From Synechococcus sp. CS-1329 (GTDB lineage Bacteria > Cyanobacteriota > Cyanobacteriia > PCC-6307 > Cyanobiaceae): a stretch of DNA of 64,000 bases. The notes below the pieces were generated by a model. That model was given only the letters and a program-made list of their open reading frames with translations, did no database searches and was not told the DNA's origin. Made by a program: the position numbers and the translations under genes. Below, in pieces: positions 42,313-51,052 of the stretch. The DNA is taken from assembly GCF_025128055.1 (NCBI RefSeq), contig NZ_JAHLYS010000045.1:1-64000 (forward strand). Reading direction: 5' to 3'. How positions within the stretch are numbered: position 1 is the stretch's first letter; each line of letters begins with the position of its first letter.

Positions 42313-43352
42313 TGCCAGCCCCCCAGCAGCTGTTCTCGTCGCTGGTGGCGCCTCTGCAGCGCCTCAAGCGCTTGCCGCGGCTGCCGCCCTGGCTGCGCCT
42401 TCCCGGTGGGGCCCGCTTCTGGGTGACGCTGCTGAGCCTGGGCTTTCTGCTGGCGGCCCTCAGGGGCAATACCGAGCAACTGCTGGCCCAGCGCCTCGAC
42501 CCCCAGGGCTGGCTCTGGCTGGTGATCGGCGTGGGGCTGAGCCTGCTCAGCCTGGTGGTCAACGGCTTCGGCTGGGCCGTGGGCCTGCGCTGGTTCCGCC
42601 TGCAGCCCCGCTGGGGCCTGAGCGTGCGCGCCTACCTGGCCACCAACCTGCTCAAGTATCTCCCCGGTGGCATCTGGCACCTGGCGGAGCGGGTGCGGCT
42701 GCTGGGCCAGACCGACCGCCTGCTGTCTGGGCCCACGCCGTCGCTGGCCACACCCCTGGCCCTGGCGGCCACGCTGCTGGATCCCCTTCTTGCCGCCAGC
42801 GCCGCCCTGGCGATCGCGGCGGCGGCGGGCTGGCGGGAGGGCTGGCCGCTGCTGGGGCTGCTGCCCCTGCTGCTGCTGGTGCCGCGCTGGTTCCAGCCGC
42901 TGCTGCAGCGCCTCGAGCGCAGGCGCGAGCGTCAACTGGCCCTGCCGCCCCAGGATCCAGCGGTGCCCGCTCTCCAGCTGCAGCTGCCCGGCTATCCGCT
43001 GCTGCCGTTGCTGGTGCTGGCCCTGTTCGTGCTGCTGCGCTTCGGGGGGTTTGCCGCCTGCGTGCTGGCCTTTGATCAGCAGCTCTCGCTGCCCTGGACC
43101 GCCTGGCTGCTGGGCTTTGCCCTGGCCTGGACGGCGGGGCTGGTGGTGCCCGGCGCCCCCGGTGGACTGGGCGTGTTCGAAGCGGTGCTGCTGCTGCAGC
43201 TGGGCGGCCAGCTGGCGGAAGCGCCGCTGCTGGCGGTGGCGCTGAGCTACCGGCTGGTGGCCACCGCCGCTGATCTGCTGGCGGCGCTCACGGCCCGGCT
43301 GGATACGGCCATCGATCGGCCGCGCCGCAGCGCTCCCCCTGCCCAGGCCTGA
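42312..43352 (+). CDS. YbhN/UPF0104-family integral membrane protein
   Basis: A 346-residue, eight- to nine-helix membrane protein of the lysylphosphatidylglycerol synthase N-terminal/UPF0104 type: FWVTLLSLGFLLAALRGNTE, VGLSLLSLVVNGFGWAVGLR, LLKYLPGGIWHLAERVRLLG (the conserved loop) and VVPGAPGGLGVFEAVLLLQL. Members are linked to lipid or polyprenol-sugar flipping or aminoacyl lipid synthesis in other bacteria; here the substrate is unknown. ATG overlaps the larC stop (42310-42314). Confidence 0.75.
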   Translation: MPAPQQLFSSLVAPLQRLKRLPRLPPWLRLPGGARFWVTLLSLGFLLAALRGNTEQLLAQRLDPQGWLWLVIGVGLSLLSLVVNGFGWAVGLRWFRLQPRWGLSVRAYLATNLLKYLPGGIWHLAERVRLLGQTDRLLSGPTPSLATPLALAATLLDPLLAASAALAIAAAAGWREGWPLLGLLPLLLLVPRWFQPLLQRLERRRERQLALPPQDPAVPALQLQLPGYPLLPLLVLALFVLLRFGGFAACVLAFDQQLSLPWTAWLLGFALAWTAGLVVPGAPGGLGVFEAVLLLQLGGQLAEAPLLAVALSYRLVATAADLLAALTARLDTAIDRPRRSAPPAQA

Positions 43353-43425
43353 GCTGACGCTTCGCAATTACGGCATCAGTTGAGAAGAGCGGGTTAGATT
43401 TGCCGCTGTTGTAGGGGGTGATCCG

Positions 43426-43905
43426 CTGCCATCCCGATCGCCAGCCACACCAGCGCTCACGGCACCGGCCACCGAGCTGCGCTCCAGCCTGCACGGCCGG
43501 GGCCAGCGGCTCACGCCCCAGCGCCAGAAGGTGCTCTCCCTGTTCGAGCGCATCGGTGAGGGCAGCCACCTCAGCGCCGAGGAGGTGCACCAGCGCCTGC
43601 TGCGGGCGGAGGAGCGGGTGTCTCTGGCCACGGTGTACCGCAGCCTGCGCCTGCTCAGCTCCATGGAGCTGCTGCGGGAACTGGAGCTGCCGGAGGGGGG
43701 CCGCCGCTTCGAGCTGGCCAGCGATGGCCACCGCGATCACCACCATCTGGTCTGTGTGGGCTGCGGCCGCACCGAGGAATTCGAGAGCAGCGTGGTGCTC
43801 GATGAGGGCCGTCAGGCCGCCGGCAGCCACGGCTTCCGCCTGATCGAGTGCGTGCTCAACGTGCGGGCCCTCTGTCCTCGCTGCGCGTCCGCCGAACCCT
43901 CCTGA
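43426..43905 (+). CDS. Fur-family metalloregulator, start codon unclear
   Basis: A Fur/Zur-type repressor of about 159 residues: RGQRLTPQRQKVLSLFERIG, VSLATVYRSLRLLSSMELLR, HRDHHHLVCVGCGRTEEFES and ALCPRCAS, with two Cys-x2-Cys pairs and a His-rich site. No ATG, GTG or TTG precedes the DNA-binding domain in frame. I place the start at CTG 43426, seven bases after AGGGGG; the first GTG (43531) would cut into the winged-helix domain. The closeness to Zur-type proteins is only suggestive. Confidence 0.7.
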   Translation: MPSRSPATPALTAPATELRSSLHGRGQRLTPQRQKVLSLFERIGEGSHLSAEEVHQRLLRAEERVSLATVYRSLRLLSSMELLRELELPEGGRRFELASDGHRDHHHLVCVGCGRTEEFESSVVLDEGRQAAGSHGFRLIECVLNVRALCPRCASAEPS

Positions 43906-44149
43906 AGCGGGCCTCCATTCCCGTGGGCTGCGCCAGCCCCAGTTGCTGGTCGGCCCAGTGGGCGGTGAGGGCAGCGAGCAGGGAGGCGCGATCGCCATGG
44001 ACTCTGAGCATCGCAACAGTGCGGCAACGGGCCCAAGGCTGAATCGGCCCGCGGCCCCTGCCTGGCCTCTTGGGCACCGGGGCGGGAGCCCAAAGGCACA
44101 TCTGGCGGCCCCATTCACCACCGGCGCCTGGGTTTTCCTTGCAACAAAC
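43906..44149. other. gap without a supported gene
   Basis: A minus-strand frame (43856-44212) reads LLAALTAHWADQQLGLAQPT in its middle and could be a short real protein, but I recognise nothing, and it spans the putative regulatory sites of the Crp gene. Confidence 0.3.
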
Positions 44150-44213
44150 ATTGTTATTGAGAATCGATTGCAAAAGGGCGCCCCTGCTGTTTAGATTGCG
44201 AGTCATTCGCAAT
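44131..44213. promoter_or_regulatory. regulatory region before the Crp-family gene
   Basis: Three features in an unusually AT-rich stretch: AACAAACATTGTT (about 44141-44153, inverted repeat AACAA/TTGTT), TTATTGAGAATCGATTGCAA (about 44154-44173, similar to a Fur box) and a perfect palindrome ATTGCGA-GTCAT-TCGCAAT at 44195-44213, twelve bases before the GTG start. The last could be an operator for this regulator or for the neighbouring Fur-type protein. Confidence 0.5.
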
Positions 44214-44225
44214 AGTGACGGTTCC

Positions 44226-44822
44226 GTGAGCTTCCGTTTTCTGCCCGATCAGCCCCTCTCCTGCGTGCGGATGCCGGCCGGCCAGACCGTGCTGCTCGAT
44301 CCAGCCCTGCGCCCCGGCGGCAGTTCCATCGAGGTGCTCGAAGGCATCGCCCGCGTCTACTGCCCCTGCGAGGAAACCGAAGGCATGACCCTGGCCTTCC
44401 TTCAGCCCGGCGACCAGCTGCGCACCGACCGCCTCTGCAGCGAAGGTGTCTGCGTCGAAGCCCTCACCCCCCTCTGCTTCCGCTCCGAAACCGAGGTCGC
44501 CAGCGACGGTGGCTTCGATCCCGTCAACGAATGGACCCTGCAGCTGCTGCGCATTCGTCACCTCGGCTCGGCCGAGCAGCGGCTCCATGCCCTCTTCGGT
44601 CTGCTGGTGCGCCGCCTCGGCCGCCGCTGCGGCCCCTGGTGCAACCTGCCCTTCCGCCTCACCCACGAGCGCATCGGTGAACTGATCGGCACCACCCGCG
44701 TCACCACCACCCGGCTGATCTCACGCATCCGCCAGGCCCAGCTGCTGGAGGCCCCCGCCGGCGAATCGACCCTGCGTCTGGCCCCCTCTCTGGTGGAGTC
44801 GGCTCCCCTGGCCGCCGCCTGA
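44226..44822 (+). CDS. Crp/Fnr-family transcription regulator
   Basis: A 198-residue regulator. The N-terminal half is a cyclic-nucleotide-binding-like barrel (FRFLPDQPLSCVRMPAGQTV, IEVLEGIARVYCPCEETEGM). The C-terminal helix-turn-helix is RLTHERIGELIGTTRVTTTR. There are several Cys residues (PCEET, LCSEGVCVEAL), which could hold a metal or redox centre. GTG start at 44226, just after a perfect palindrome. Likely responds to nutrient or redox state; an iron link is suggested by the Fur-type gene upstream and the iron transporter downstream, but not shown. Confidence 0.8.
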   Translation: MSFRFLPDQPLSCVRMPAGQTVLLDPALRPGGSSIEVLEGIARVYCPCEETEGMTLAFLQPGDQLRTDRLCSEGVCVEALTPLCFRSETEVASDGGFDPVNEWTLQLLRIRHLGSAEQRLHALFGLLVRRLGRRCGPWCNLPFRLTHERIGELIGTTRVTTTRLISRIRQAQLLEAPAGESTLRLAPSLVESAPLAAA

Positions 44823-44863
44823 TCCCGCTGCTCCCCTGCCCGCCCGCCGCCGGCTGGGAGCTG

Positions 44864-45799
44864 GTGGCTCAAGGCGTGCTGCCCTTCAGGGCCGCCGATG
44901 GCCGCAGCCTGGGCGGCTTCTCCGCCGCCGCCGTCGATCCAGGTGATGGCAGCCTCTGGCTGCTCAGCGACCGCGCAGAGCCCGAGCTGGTGCCCATCTG
45001 GGATCTCTCCGGGCTGGGCCAGCGGCCCCTGCGCCTGGGGGAGCCCCTGCCCCTGCGCGACGCCAACGGCGATCCCCTGGCGGCCCCCCTCGATGGCGAG
45101 GGCCTGGTGCTCGATGGCGACGACCTCTGGATCGTGAGCGAGGAGCGGCGCAGCCCCCAGCGCCCCGCTCAGCTGCTGCGCTTCGATCGCCGCAGCGGCC
45201 GGCTGCGCCAGGCCCTGCCGCTGCCGCAGCCCTGGCGGGCCGCCCCCGGCCAGGGCCTGGCCGCCAACTTCGGGCCCGAGTCCCTCACCCGCCTGCCGGG
45301 TTCACCCCTCAGCCTGCTGCTGGCGGCGGAGCGCCCCTTGCTCCAGGACCGCCGCGATCTGCTGCGCCTGCTGGAGCACGGCCCCGGCGGCTTCCGCCCC
45401 GTGGGCTCCCTGCGCCTGCCCCTGCCCGGCCCCCTCTGGGGACTCACCGAGCTGCTCGCTCCCCCCGGCGGCGGCCTGCTGGGCCTGGTGCGGGGCTTCG
45501 AGCCGCCCGCCAGCTGGTGGGCCCAGCTGCTGCAGCTGCCTGCGCCGGGACCGGCCGGAACCGTGCAGCAGCCCCTGGCCCGCTGGGATCTGCTGGCCAT
45601 CGGTCTGCCCCCCGACAACTGGGAGGGCCTGGCCCTGGGGGCGCCCCTGGCCGATGGCCGCCCCACCCTGCTGCTGGTGAGCGACGACAACTTCAATCCG
45701 CTGCAGGCCAACCGCCTGGCCCGCCTGGCTCCGCGCCGGCAGGCCGGCTGCCGCGAGGGCTCAGTCGCGGCTTTCGAGGGTGGGGATCAGAGCCAGTGA
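44864..45799 (+). CDS. esterase-like/phytase-like beta-propeller protein
   Basis: A 311-residue protein of the phytase-like (esterase-like activity of phytase) type: LGGFSAAAVDPGDGSLWLLS near the start, LDGEGLVLDGDDLWIVSEER, ANFGPESLTRLP and NWEGLALGAPLADGRPTLLL, repeated motif blades of a propeller. The start is uncertain: GTG at 44864 is the first usable codon, but homology seems to continue a few residues upstream. No signal peptide in this reading. Its end overlaps the opposing futB gene by 39 bases, with a Gln/Gly tail that may be read-through. Confidence 0.68.
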   Translation: MAQGVLPFRAADGRSLGGFSAAAVDPGDGSLWLLSDRAEPELVPIWDLSGLGQRPLRLGEPLPLRDANGDPLAAPLDGEGLVLDGDDLWIVSEERRSPQRPAQLLRFDRRSGRLRQALPLPQPWRAAPGQGLAANFGPESLTRLPGSPLSLLLAAERPLLQDRRDLLRLLEHGPGGFRPVGSLRLPLPGPLWGLTELLAPPGGGLLGLVRGFEPPASWWAQLLQLPAPGPAGTVQQPLARWDLLAIGLPPDNWEGLALGAPLADGRPTLLLVSDDNFNPLQANRLARLAPRRQAGCREGSVAAFEGGDQSQ

Positions 45800-47305
45800 G
45801 GCCACCAGGCCCAGGGCCATGATCACCAGCGCCGGCGCCATCGCCGCCCCCACCCGCTCATCGCTGGCGTACTGGAACACCCGCACCGCCAGGGTGTCGA
45901 AATCGAAGGGGCGCAGCGAGAGGGTGAGCGGCAGTTCCTTGACCACATCCACGAACACCATCAGCGCCCCCACCAGCACCGGGCCGCGCAGCAGCGGCAG
46001 ATGCACCCGCCGCAGCACCTGGGTCCAGCTGCAGCCCAGGGAGGTGGCCGATTCATCGATGCTGGGGGGAATCCGCTCCAGGCCGGCGTCGAGCCCCTGC
46101 TTGGACACGGCCATGAAGCGCACCCCGTAGCCCCAGATCAGCAGCAGCAAGGGGCTGAGGGCCAAGGGACCCCCCAGCAGCATCAGCCCCAGGGCCATCA
46201 CGCTGCCGGGCACCGCATAGCCCATTCCCGCCACGAAACTGAGCTGGCGCACCGCCAGCCGTGGGCTCCAGCGGCGAATGATCGACAGCAGCAGCGCCGC
46301 CAGCGCCGTCAGCAGGGTGGCCACCAGCGCCAGGCCGAGGCTGCGGCCCGCCAGCACCAGCTGCTCCATCAGCGGTTCATCCAGCAGGTTGCGCCAGCCC
46401 TCGGCCACCCACACCAGCGGAATCGCCAGGGCCAGCAGCGGCGGCAGCGCCGAGATCACCTGGGCCAGCAGGGCCCGCCAGCCGCTGAGCACGTAGGCCT
46501 GGGCCTCGGCATTGGCATGACCCAGAGTCCAGCGGCGGCTGCGCCGGCGCAGGGAGCGCTCGGCCGCCACCAGCACCAGCACGATCGCCAGGGCCATCAG
46601 CGACAACAGCGCCGCCCCGCGGGGATCCCCCTCCACCTGCCAGCGATCGAGGATGCCCGCCGAGAGGCTGGGCACCCCCAGCAGCCGCACCGCCCCCAGC
46701 TCGTTCACCACCTCCATGGCGCTCAGGGCCACGCCGGCGCCGATGGCCGGCAGGGCGATCGGCAGCGCCACCCGCCGGAACGCCTGCCAGGGGCCCACCC
46801 CCAGGCTGCGGCTGGCCTCCAGCAGCTGGCCGCCGGTGATCGAGAAGCTCTCGGTGCTCAGCAGGAACACATAGGTGTAGTTCGCCAGGCTGAGCAGCAG
46901 CACCGCCCAGCCCAGCCCATGGATCCGCAGGCCGTGGCTGCTGCCCCAGTCGATCAAGCTGGCGGCCAGCAGATAGGCCGGAAACGCCAGGGGCAGCAGC
47001 TGGGCGATGCGCAGCCAGCGGCGGCCGGGGAAGCGGCAGGCGGCCGTGAGCCAGCCAATGGTGGTGCCGACCACCGCCCCGCACACCCCTTCCCCCAGCA
47101 CCAGCAGCAGGGTGCCGCGGATCTGATCGGCGCCATCAAAACCCAGCCCCAGGCCGCCCTCCGCCGCCGGCTGGAGGACGGCATCGCGCAGCAGGGCCGC
47201 CAGCGGCAGCAGCGCCAGCACGCCGATCACCACCACCACGGCGGTGAGGGCAGGCCGCTGAGAGCTGCTGACGCGATTCAGCGGTGTGGAGGCCAGCAGG
47301 GTCAC
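45761..47305 (-). CDS. futB: iron(III) ABC transporter permease, FutB-type
   Basis: A 514-residue fused permease with about twelve membrane segments in two homologous halves, typical of FbpB/FutB. Each half has the EAA-type loop for the ATPase: EASRSLGVGPWQAFRRVALP near 165 and DESATSLGCSWTQVLRRVHL near 420. It would move ferric iron across the inner membrane. GTG start at 47305, overlapping the futA stop by four bases. No ATPase gene (futC) is adjacent. Confidence 0.88.
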   Translation of the reverse strand: MTLLASTPLNRVSSSQRPALTAVVVVIGVLALLPLAALLRDAVLQPAAEGGLGLGFDGADQIRGTLLLVLGEGVCGAVVGTTIGWLTAACRFPGRRWLRIAQLLPLAFPAYLLAASLIDWGSSHGLRIHGLGWAVLLLSLANYTYVFLLSTESFSITGGQLLEASRSLGVGPWQAFRRVALPIALPAIGAGVALSAMEVVNELGAVRLLGVPSLSAGILDRWQVEGDPRGAALLSLMALAIVLVLVAAERSLRRRSRRWTLGHANAEAQAYVLSGWRALLAQVISALPPLLALAIPLVWVAEGWRNLLDEPLMEQLVLAGRSLGLALVATLLTALAALLLSIIRRWSPRLAVRQLSFVAGMGYAVPGSVMALGLMLLGGPLALSPLLLLIWGYGVRFMAVSKQGLDAGLERIPPSIDESATSLGCSWTQVLRRVHLPLLRGPVLVGALMVFVDVVKELPLTLSLRPFDFDTLAVRVFQYASDERVGAAMAPALVIMALGLVASLALIPTLESRD

Positions 47306-48381
47306 TTCCAGCCCGTTTCCACCATCAGCGCGCTGGCCTCACGGTTGCCGCGGGCCAGTTGGTCGGCGCTCACAGGCGAGGCCTCGAAGGTTCCGAAGCC
47401 ACTGAGAATGGCATTGTCGCCGAATCCCTTGAGCGGATATTCGAAGTTGGCGGCGGCATAGCCCTTGCCGGAGCTGGGGGAAGCCAGAAATTCAATCAGC
47501 TGGGTGGCCGCTTCCGGATTCCTGGCATGGCGGGTGACACCGGCGGCGGTGATGTTCACGTGGGTGGGTTTGGGAAAAACCACGGTCACCTTCTCAGCCA
47601 GGGCCCGGTCCTCGGGCTTGGACTGATCCGAGAGCATGCGGGCCAGGTAGTACTGATTCGCCACCGTCACGCCGCACTCACCGCGGCCGAGCGCCCGCAG
47701 CATCGGCGTGTCGCTGGTGAAGAAGGGGGTCTTCACATTCGCCACCAGACCCTGCAGCCAGGTGGTGGTGGCGGCGGTGCCCTTCTGCTCCAGGATGTCG
47801 GCCACCAGCGACTGGTTGTAGACGCTGGCGCGGTTGCGCAGGCAGAGCTTGTCCTTGAGATCAGGATTGGTCAGATCGGCATAGCTTCCCAGGCTGGTGG
47901 GATCCACCAGCGCCGAATTCACCATGATCGGGCGGGCCCGGCGGGTGAGGGCGAACCAGCTGCCGTCCGGGTCGCGCAGATTGGCGGGCACGTCGCGGTT
48001 GAGGGCCTCGGAGTTGATCGGCTGGAACAGCTCCTCCTGGCGGGCCCGCTGGATGCGGGCGGCGTCCACCAGCACCAGCACATCGGCGGGGCTGTTCTGG
48101 CCTTCGCTCTTGAGGCGCACGATCAATTCATCGTCTTTGCCCTCCAGCAGATTCACCTTGATGCCGGTCTTGGCCGTGAACTGCTTGTAGAGCTCCTTGT
48201 CGGTGTTGTAGTGGCGGCCGGAATAGACATTGACCTCCTGGCCTGAGCCGGAACCACTGCCCTCGGCGCCGTCGTTGTCGGCCTTTTCAGCGTTGCCGCA
48301 GCCCGTGAGCAGAGCCAGCCACAGGGCTCCGCCAAGGGCCAAAGCCCGGGAGCGGTAGCGGATGGGGCGGAGCTGGGTCAT
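47302..48381 (-). CDS. futA: iron(III)-binding protein of ABC transporter, FutA-type
   Basis: A 359-residue periplasmic ferric-binding protein. Signal ALALGGALWLALLTGC with a lipobox (LLTGC, Cys at about residue 28), so probably a lipoprotein. Mature part: VNVYSGRHYNTDKELYKQFT, GIKVNLLEGKDDELIVRLKS, FFTSDTPMLRALGRGECGVT, VANQYYLARML, with the Tyr pairs expected for iron binding. Works with FutB and an ATPase located elsewhere. The neighbouring Fur-type regulator may control it, but no clear Fur box was found directly upstream. Confidence 0.9.
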   Translation of the reverse strand: MTQLRPIRYRSRALALGGALWLALLTGCGNAEKADNDGAEGSGSGSGQEVNVYSGRHYNTDKELYKQFTAKTGIKVNLLEGKDDELIVRLKSEGQNSPADVLVLVDAARIQRARQEELFQPINSEALNRDVPANLRDPDGSWFALTRRARPIMVNSALVDPTSLGSYADLTNPDLKDKLCLRNRASVYNQSLVADILEQKGTAATTTWLQGLVANVKTPFFTSDTPMLRALGRGECGVTVANQYYLARMLSDQSKPEDRALAEKVTVVFPKPTHVNITAAGVTRHARNPEAATQLIEFLASPSSGKGYAAANFEYPLKGFGDNAILSGFGTFEASPVSADQLARGNREASALMVETGWK

Positions 48382-48454
48382 GGTTGAAGGGATGACGAGC
48401 AGGCAACGTACGGAGCCAGGCAGGGGCCCCTGCGTTCAATTGCTTCCAGTTGGT

Positions 48455-50086
48455 GTGACATCTGCTACCCCCAATCAGCTGGCTGCGTTGATCAGCGCCC
48501 TCTCCCGCCCCGGGGCCTACCCCGAGGAGGCCTGGGCAGGTCTGCCCACTGAGCGGCGGCGGGTGCAGCTGATCCACACCCACATCAGCGTGGTCTTCCT
48601 CACTGAAGGGCGTGCCTTCAAGCTCAAGAAGCCTCTCTGCTTCTGGGGTCTGCTCGATTACGGCAACCCCGGCCTGCGGCTGCACTGGTGCCGCGAGGAG
48701 GTGCGCCTCAACCGCCGTCTGGCCCCTGATCTCTATCTCGGTGTGGCGCCCGTGCTGCAGCTCGCCGGCGGCGAGCTGGCCATCGGTGCCCTCGGCGAGG
48801 AGCTGGAGGGGGCTGAGCACGTGGTGGTGATGCGCCGCTTCGCCGAAGCCGACACCCTCGCGGCGCGCCTGGCGGCCGGCCACGTCAGCGACGGTGAGCT
48901 GCAGGCCCTGGGCCAGCGCCTCGCCCGCTTCCACGATCACCACCCCCTGGAAGCGGAGCTGGCCGAAGGCGCCGACCAGCGCTTCGCGGCGGTGCTGCGC
49001 AACAACGTGCGCGCCACCCGCCGCTCGGTGCCGCAGCTGTTCCCTGCCGTGGTGCACGGGCTGCTGGTGAGTGCCCTGGCCCTGGCCCTGCGCCACAGCC
49101 GCAGGCTGCTGCGCCAGCGGCTGGCGGCGGGTCAGGCGGTGGATGGCCACGGCGATCTGCGCCTGGAGCACGTGCTGCTGGAGCCGGAGCTGGCGGTGGT
49201 GGATGGGGTGGAGTTCAACGCCGATCTGCGCCAGGTGGATCGCGCCTCCGACCTGGCCTTCCTGCTGATGGACCTGCAGGCGGCGGGTCACGGCAACCGC
49301 AGCGGCGCCCTGCTGGCCGGCTACGGAGCGGAGATCGAGCCGGCTGTGCTGCAGCTCTTCTGCGCCTACCGCGCCCATGTGCGGGCCAAGGTGGAGGCCG
49401 CCACCAGCGGCGAGGAGGAGGTCCCCGGTCCCCAGCGCCAGGCCGCCGAGGCGATGGCGCGGCGCTACCTCAGCCTGGCCCTGGCCTGCGCCAGCAGTGG
49501 GCTGCAGCCGCCGGCGCTGGTGCTGCTCCATGGCGTCTCCGGCAGCGGCAAAAGCCACCTGGCCAGCCGCCTGGCCCCCTGGCTGCAGGCCGATCACCAG
49601 CGCAGCGACCTGATCCGCAAAGGCCTCTACGGACTGAGCCCCCTGCAGCGCCCCTCAGCCGACCAGCGCCAGAGCCTCTACGGCCCCGAGGCCCATCAGC
49701 GCACGGAGGAGGCCCTGCTCGCCGCCGCCGCCGCCAGCCTGGCCCGGGGCCAGTGGGTGCTGCTCGATGCCACCCACCTCAGGGCCGCCAGCCGTGAGCG
49801 CGCCCGCCAGCTGGCCCTCAGCCACGGGGCGGTGCCGCTGCTGCTGGAACTGAAGGCCGATCAGGCCCTGCTGCAGCAGCGGCTGCAGCGGCGCGAGCGC
49901 CTCGATGACGACCCCAGCGACGCCGATCTGGCGGTGCTGCTGGATCAGCAGCGCACGGCCGAGCCCCTCAGCGCCAGCGAGCGGCAGGGCCATCTGCTGG
50001 TGCACTCCCACCCAGGCCTCGACGACTCGGCGGTGCTGATGGAGCTGTGGCAGAGCTGGGGCCGGTCGCTGCAGGGTCAACCCTGA
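48455..50086 (+). CDS. fused aminoglycoside-phosphotransferase-like and P-loop kinase-like protein
   Basis: A 543-residue two-domain protein (COG2187 plus COG0645 type). The N-terminal part has LIHTHISVVFLTEGRAFKLK and GQAVDGHGDLRLEHVLLEPE, a kinase-fold with the catalytic HGD (HGDLRLEHV). The C-terminal part has the Walker A ALVLLHGVSGSGKSHLASRL near residue 363 and DATHLRAASRERARQLALSH. The substrate is unknown in these proteins. The start is uncertain: I prefer GTG 48455, where family-like sequence begins; an ATG at 48392 would add residues of low complexity and crowd the futA promoter. Confidence 0.75.
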   Translation: MTSATPNQLAALISALSRPGAYPEEAWAGLPTERRRVQLIHTHISVVFLTEGRAFKLKKPLCFWGLLDYGNPGLRLHWCREEVRLNRRLAPDLYLGVAPVLQLAGGELAIGALGEELEGAEHVVVMRRFAEADTLAARLAAGHVSDGELQALGQRLARFHDHHPLEAELAEGADQRFAAVLRNNVRATRRSVPQLFPAVVHGLLVSALALALRHSRRLLRQRLAAGQAVDGHGDLRLEHVLLEPELAVVDGVEFNADLRQVDRASDLAFLLMDLQAAGHGNRSGALLAGYGAEIEPAVLQLFCAYRAHVRAKVEAATSGEEEVPGPQRQAAEAMARRYLSLALACASSGLQPPALVLLHGVSGSGKSHLASRLAPWLQADHQRSDLIRKGLYGLSPLQRPSADQRQSLYGPEAHQRTEEALLAAAAASLARGQWVLLDATHLRAASRERARQLALSHGAVPLLLELKADQALLQQRLQRRERLDDDPSDADLAVLLDQQRTAEPLSASERQGHLLVHSHPGLDDSAVLMELWQSWGRSLQGQP

Positions 50087-50113
50087 TTCCCGCTTCAGCC
50101 CCCGGGGCCCGCT

Positions 50114-50566
50114 TCAGCTGCCGATCCAGTGGGCGCAGAGCTGGCGCTGGTGGGGGCGGCGGCGGTGCTCCCACAGGTAGATGGCCTGCCAGGTGCCCAG
50201 CAGCAACCGGCCCCGATCGAACGAGAAGCTGAGGCTGGTGGCGGTGAGAGCCGTGCGGATGTGGGCCGGCATGTCATCGGATCCCTCGTCGTCGTGGACC
50301 CAGGCGCGCAGGGGCCCGTCACCGCTGATGGGACGCACCCCTTCCTCGGGCACCAGGGCCTGCAGATAGGCCGCCAGATCCTGCAGCACCCGCGGATCGG
50401 CGTTCTCATTGACGGTGAGGCTGCAGCTCGAATGCAACACGCTCAGGTGCAGCACCCCCTGCTGCAGACCGCTGGCCGTCAGGCAGGCCCTGAGCTCTTT
50501 GGTCAGGTCGTGGAAGCCTTCGCCGCTGGTGCTGAGCTCAAGCCGGTCGAGGTGCTGACGCAGCAT
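50114..50566 (-). CDS. YjbQ family protein
   Basis: A 150-residue YjbQ/UPF0047 protein: FHDLTKELRACLTASGLQQG, LHSSCSLTVNENADPRVLQD, VHDDEGSDDMPAHIRTALTA and LGTWQAIYLWEHRRRPHQRQ are all family signatures, with the His-rich metal site. Members have been reported with thiamine-phosphate synthase activity, but the physiological role is debated. Full length. Confidence 0.9.
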   Translation of the reverse strand: MLRQHLDRLELSTSGEGFHDLTKELRACLTASGLQQGVLHLSVLHSSCSLTVNENADPRVLQDLAAYLQALVPEEGVRPISGDGPLRAWVHDDEGSDDMPAHIRTALTATSLSFSFDRGRLLLGTWQAIYLWEHRRRPHQRQLCAHWIGS

Positions 50567-50591
50567 CGGGATCGAAGGATCAAGGATGGAT

Positions 50592-50624
50592 CAGAGGTGG
50601 CCCAGAGGTGGCCCAGAGGTGGCT
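50592..50624. repeat. three tandem copies of an 11-bp unit
   Basis: CAGAGGTGGCC repeated three times (the last with one change) in the gap between the divergent yjbQ and a secreted-protein gene. Possibly unstable in copy number; no function apparent. Confidence 0.7.
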
Positions 50625-50754
50625 CAAGACCTGATCGGGGAGTGGCCTGTGAGTCTCCCTTGAGTCGCGTCTTGTTGCAGAGCCGGGCCCGGCGCCAGCC
50701 CTTCAGTAGGCCCGTCAAACCTAGGCTCATCTCACCCAACTCAGGCCCCCGGCC

Positions 50755-51027
50755 ATGCCCTCTGCTGCGTCATCCGCCTCTCCACGCCCCCGCTGGCTGC
50801 TGCTCAGCCTGGCTGTGCCGCTGGCGGTCGCGGGCCTCGGCGCACCGGTCCAGGCCCAGAAGGTGGTGCCCAAGCTCAGGGACATGTGTCCCCTGGGCTA
50901 CGTCGATCTCTTCAACGGCCAGTGCAGCACCCTCGGGGCCACCACCTATGCGGTCACGCCCACCAGTGGAGAGGCCTGCCCCTCCGGCTGGATGAACGTG
51001 GGCGGCGGCTACTGCCGGCGCAAGTGA
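50755..51027 (+). CDS. small secreted cysteine-containing protein
   Basis: A 90-residue protein with a strong signal peptide (LLLSLAVPLAVAGLGAPVQA, cleavage probably after Ala near residue 35). The mature part has four Cys in two spaced pairs (RDMCPLGYVDLFNGQCSTLG, ACPSGWMNVGGGYCRRK), which suggests two disulfides. Similar small cyanobacterial proteins are known but unnamed. Confidence 0.65.
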   Translation: MPSAASSASPRPRWLLLSLAVPLAVAGLGAPVQAQKVVPKLRDMCPLGYVDLFNGQCSTLGATTYAVTPTSGEACPSGWMNVGGGYCRRK

Positions 51028-51052
51028 GCCGGTGCCAGCGAGTCCCGGCCGC

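Noticed and set aside
46001-47461. Plus-strand open frame of 486 codons opposite futB/futA
   Set aside because: Composed almost only of Gln, His, Ala, Gly and Pro runs with no motif; it mirrors the GC-rich codon pattern of futB, which has clear permease motifs.
47302-48381. Claim that the iron transporter is incomplete because no ATPase gene is present
   Set aside because: Cyanobacterial Fut systems often have their genes scattered, so absence of futC here says nothing about function.
50592-50624. Possible CRISPR-like short repeats
   Set aside because: Only three contiguous 11-bp units with no spacers and no cas genes nearby, so simply a tandem repeat.
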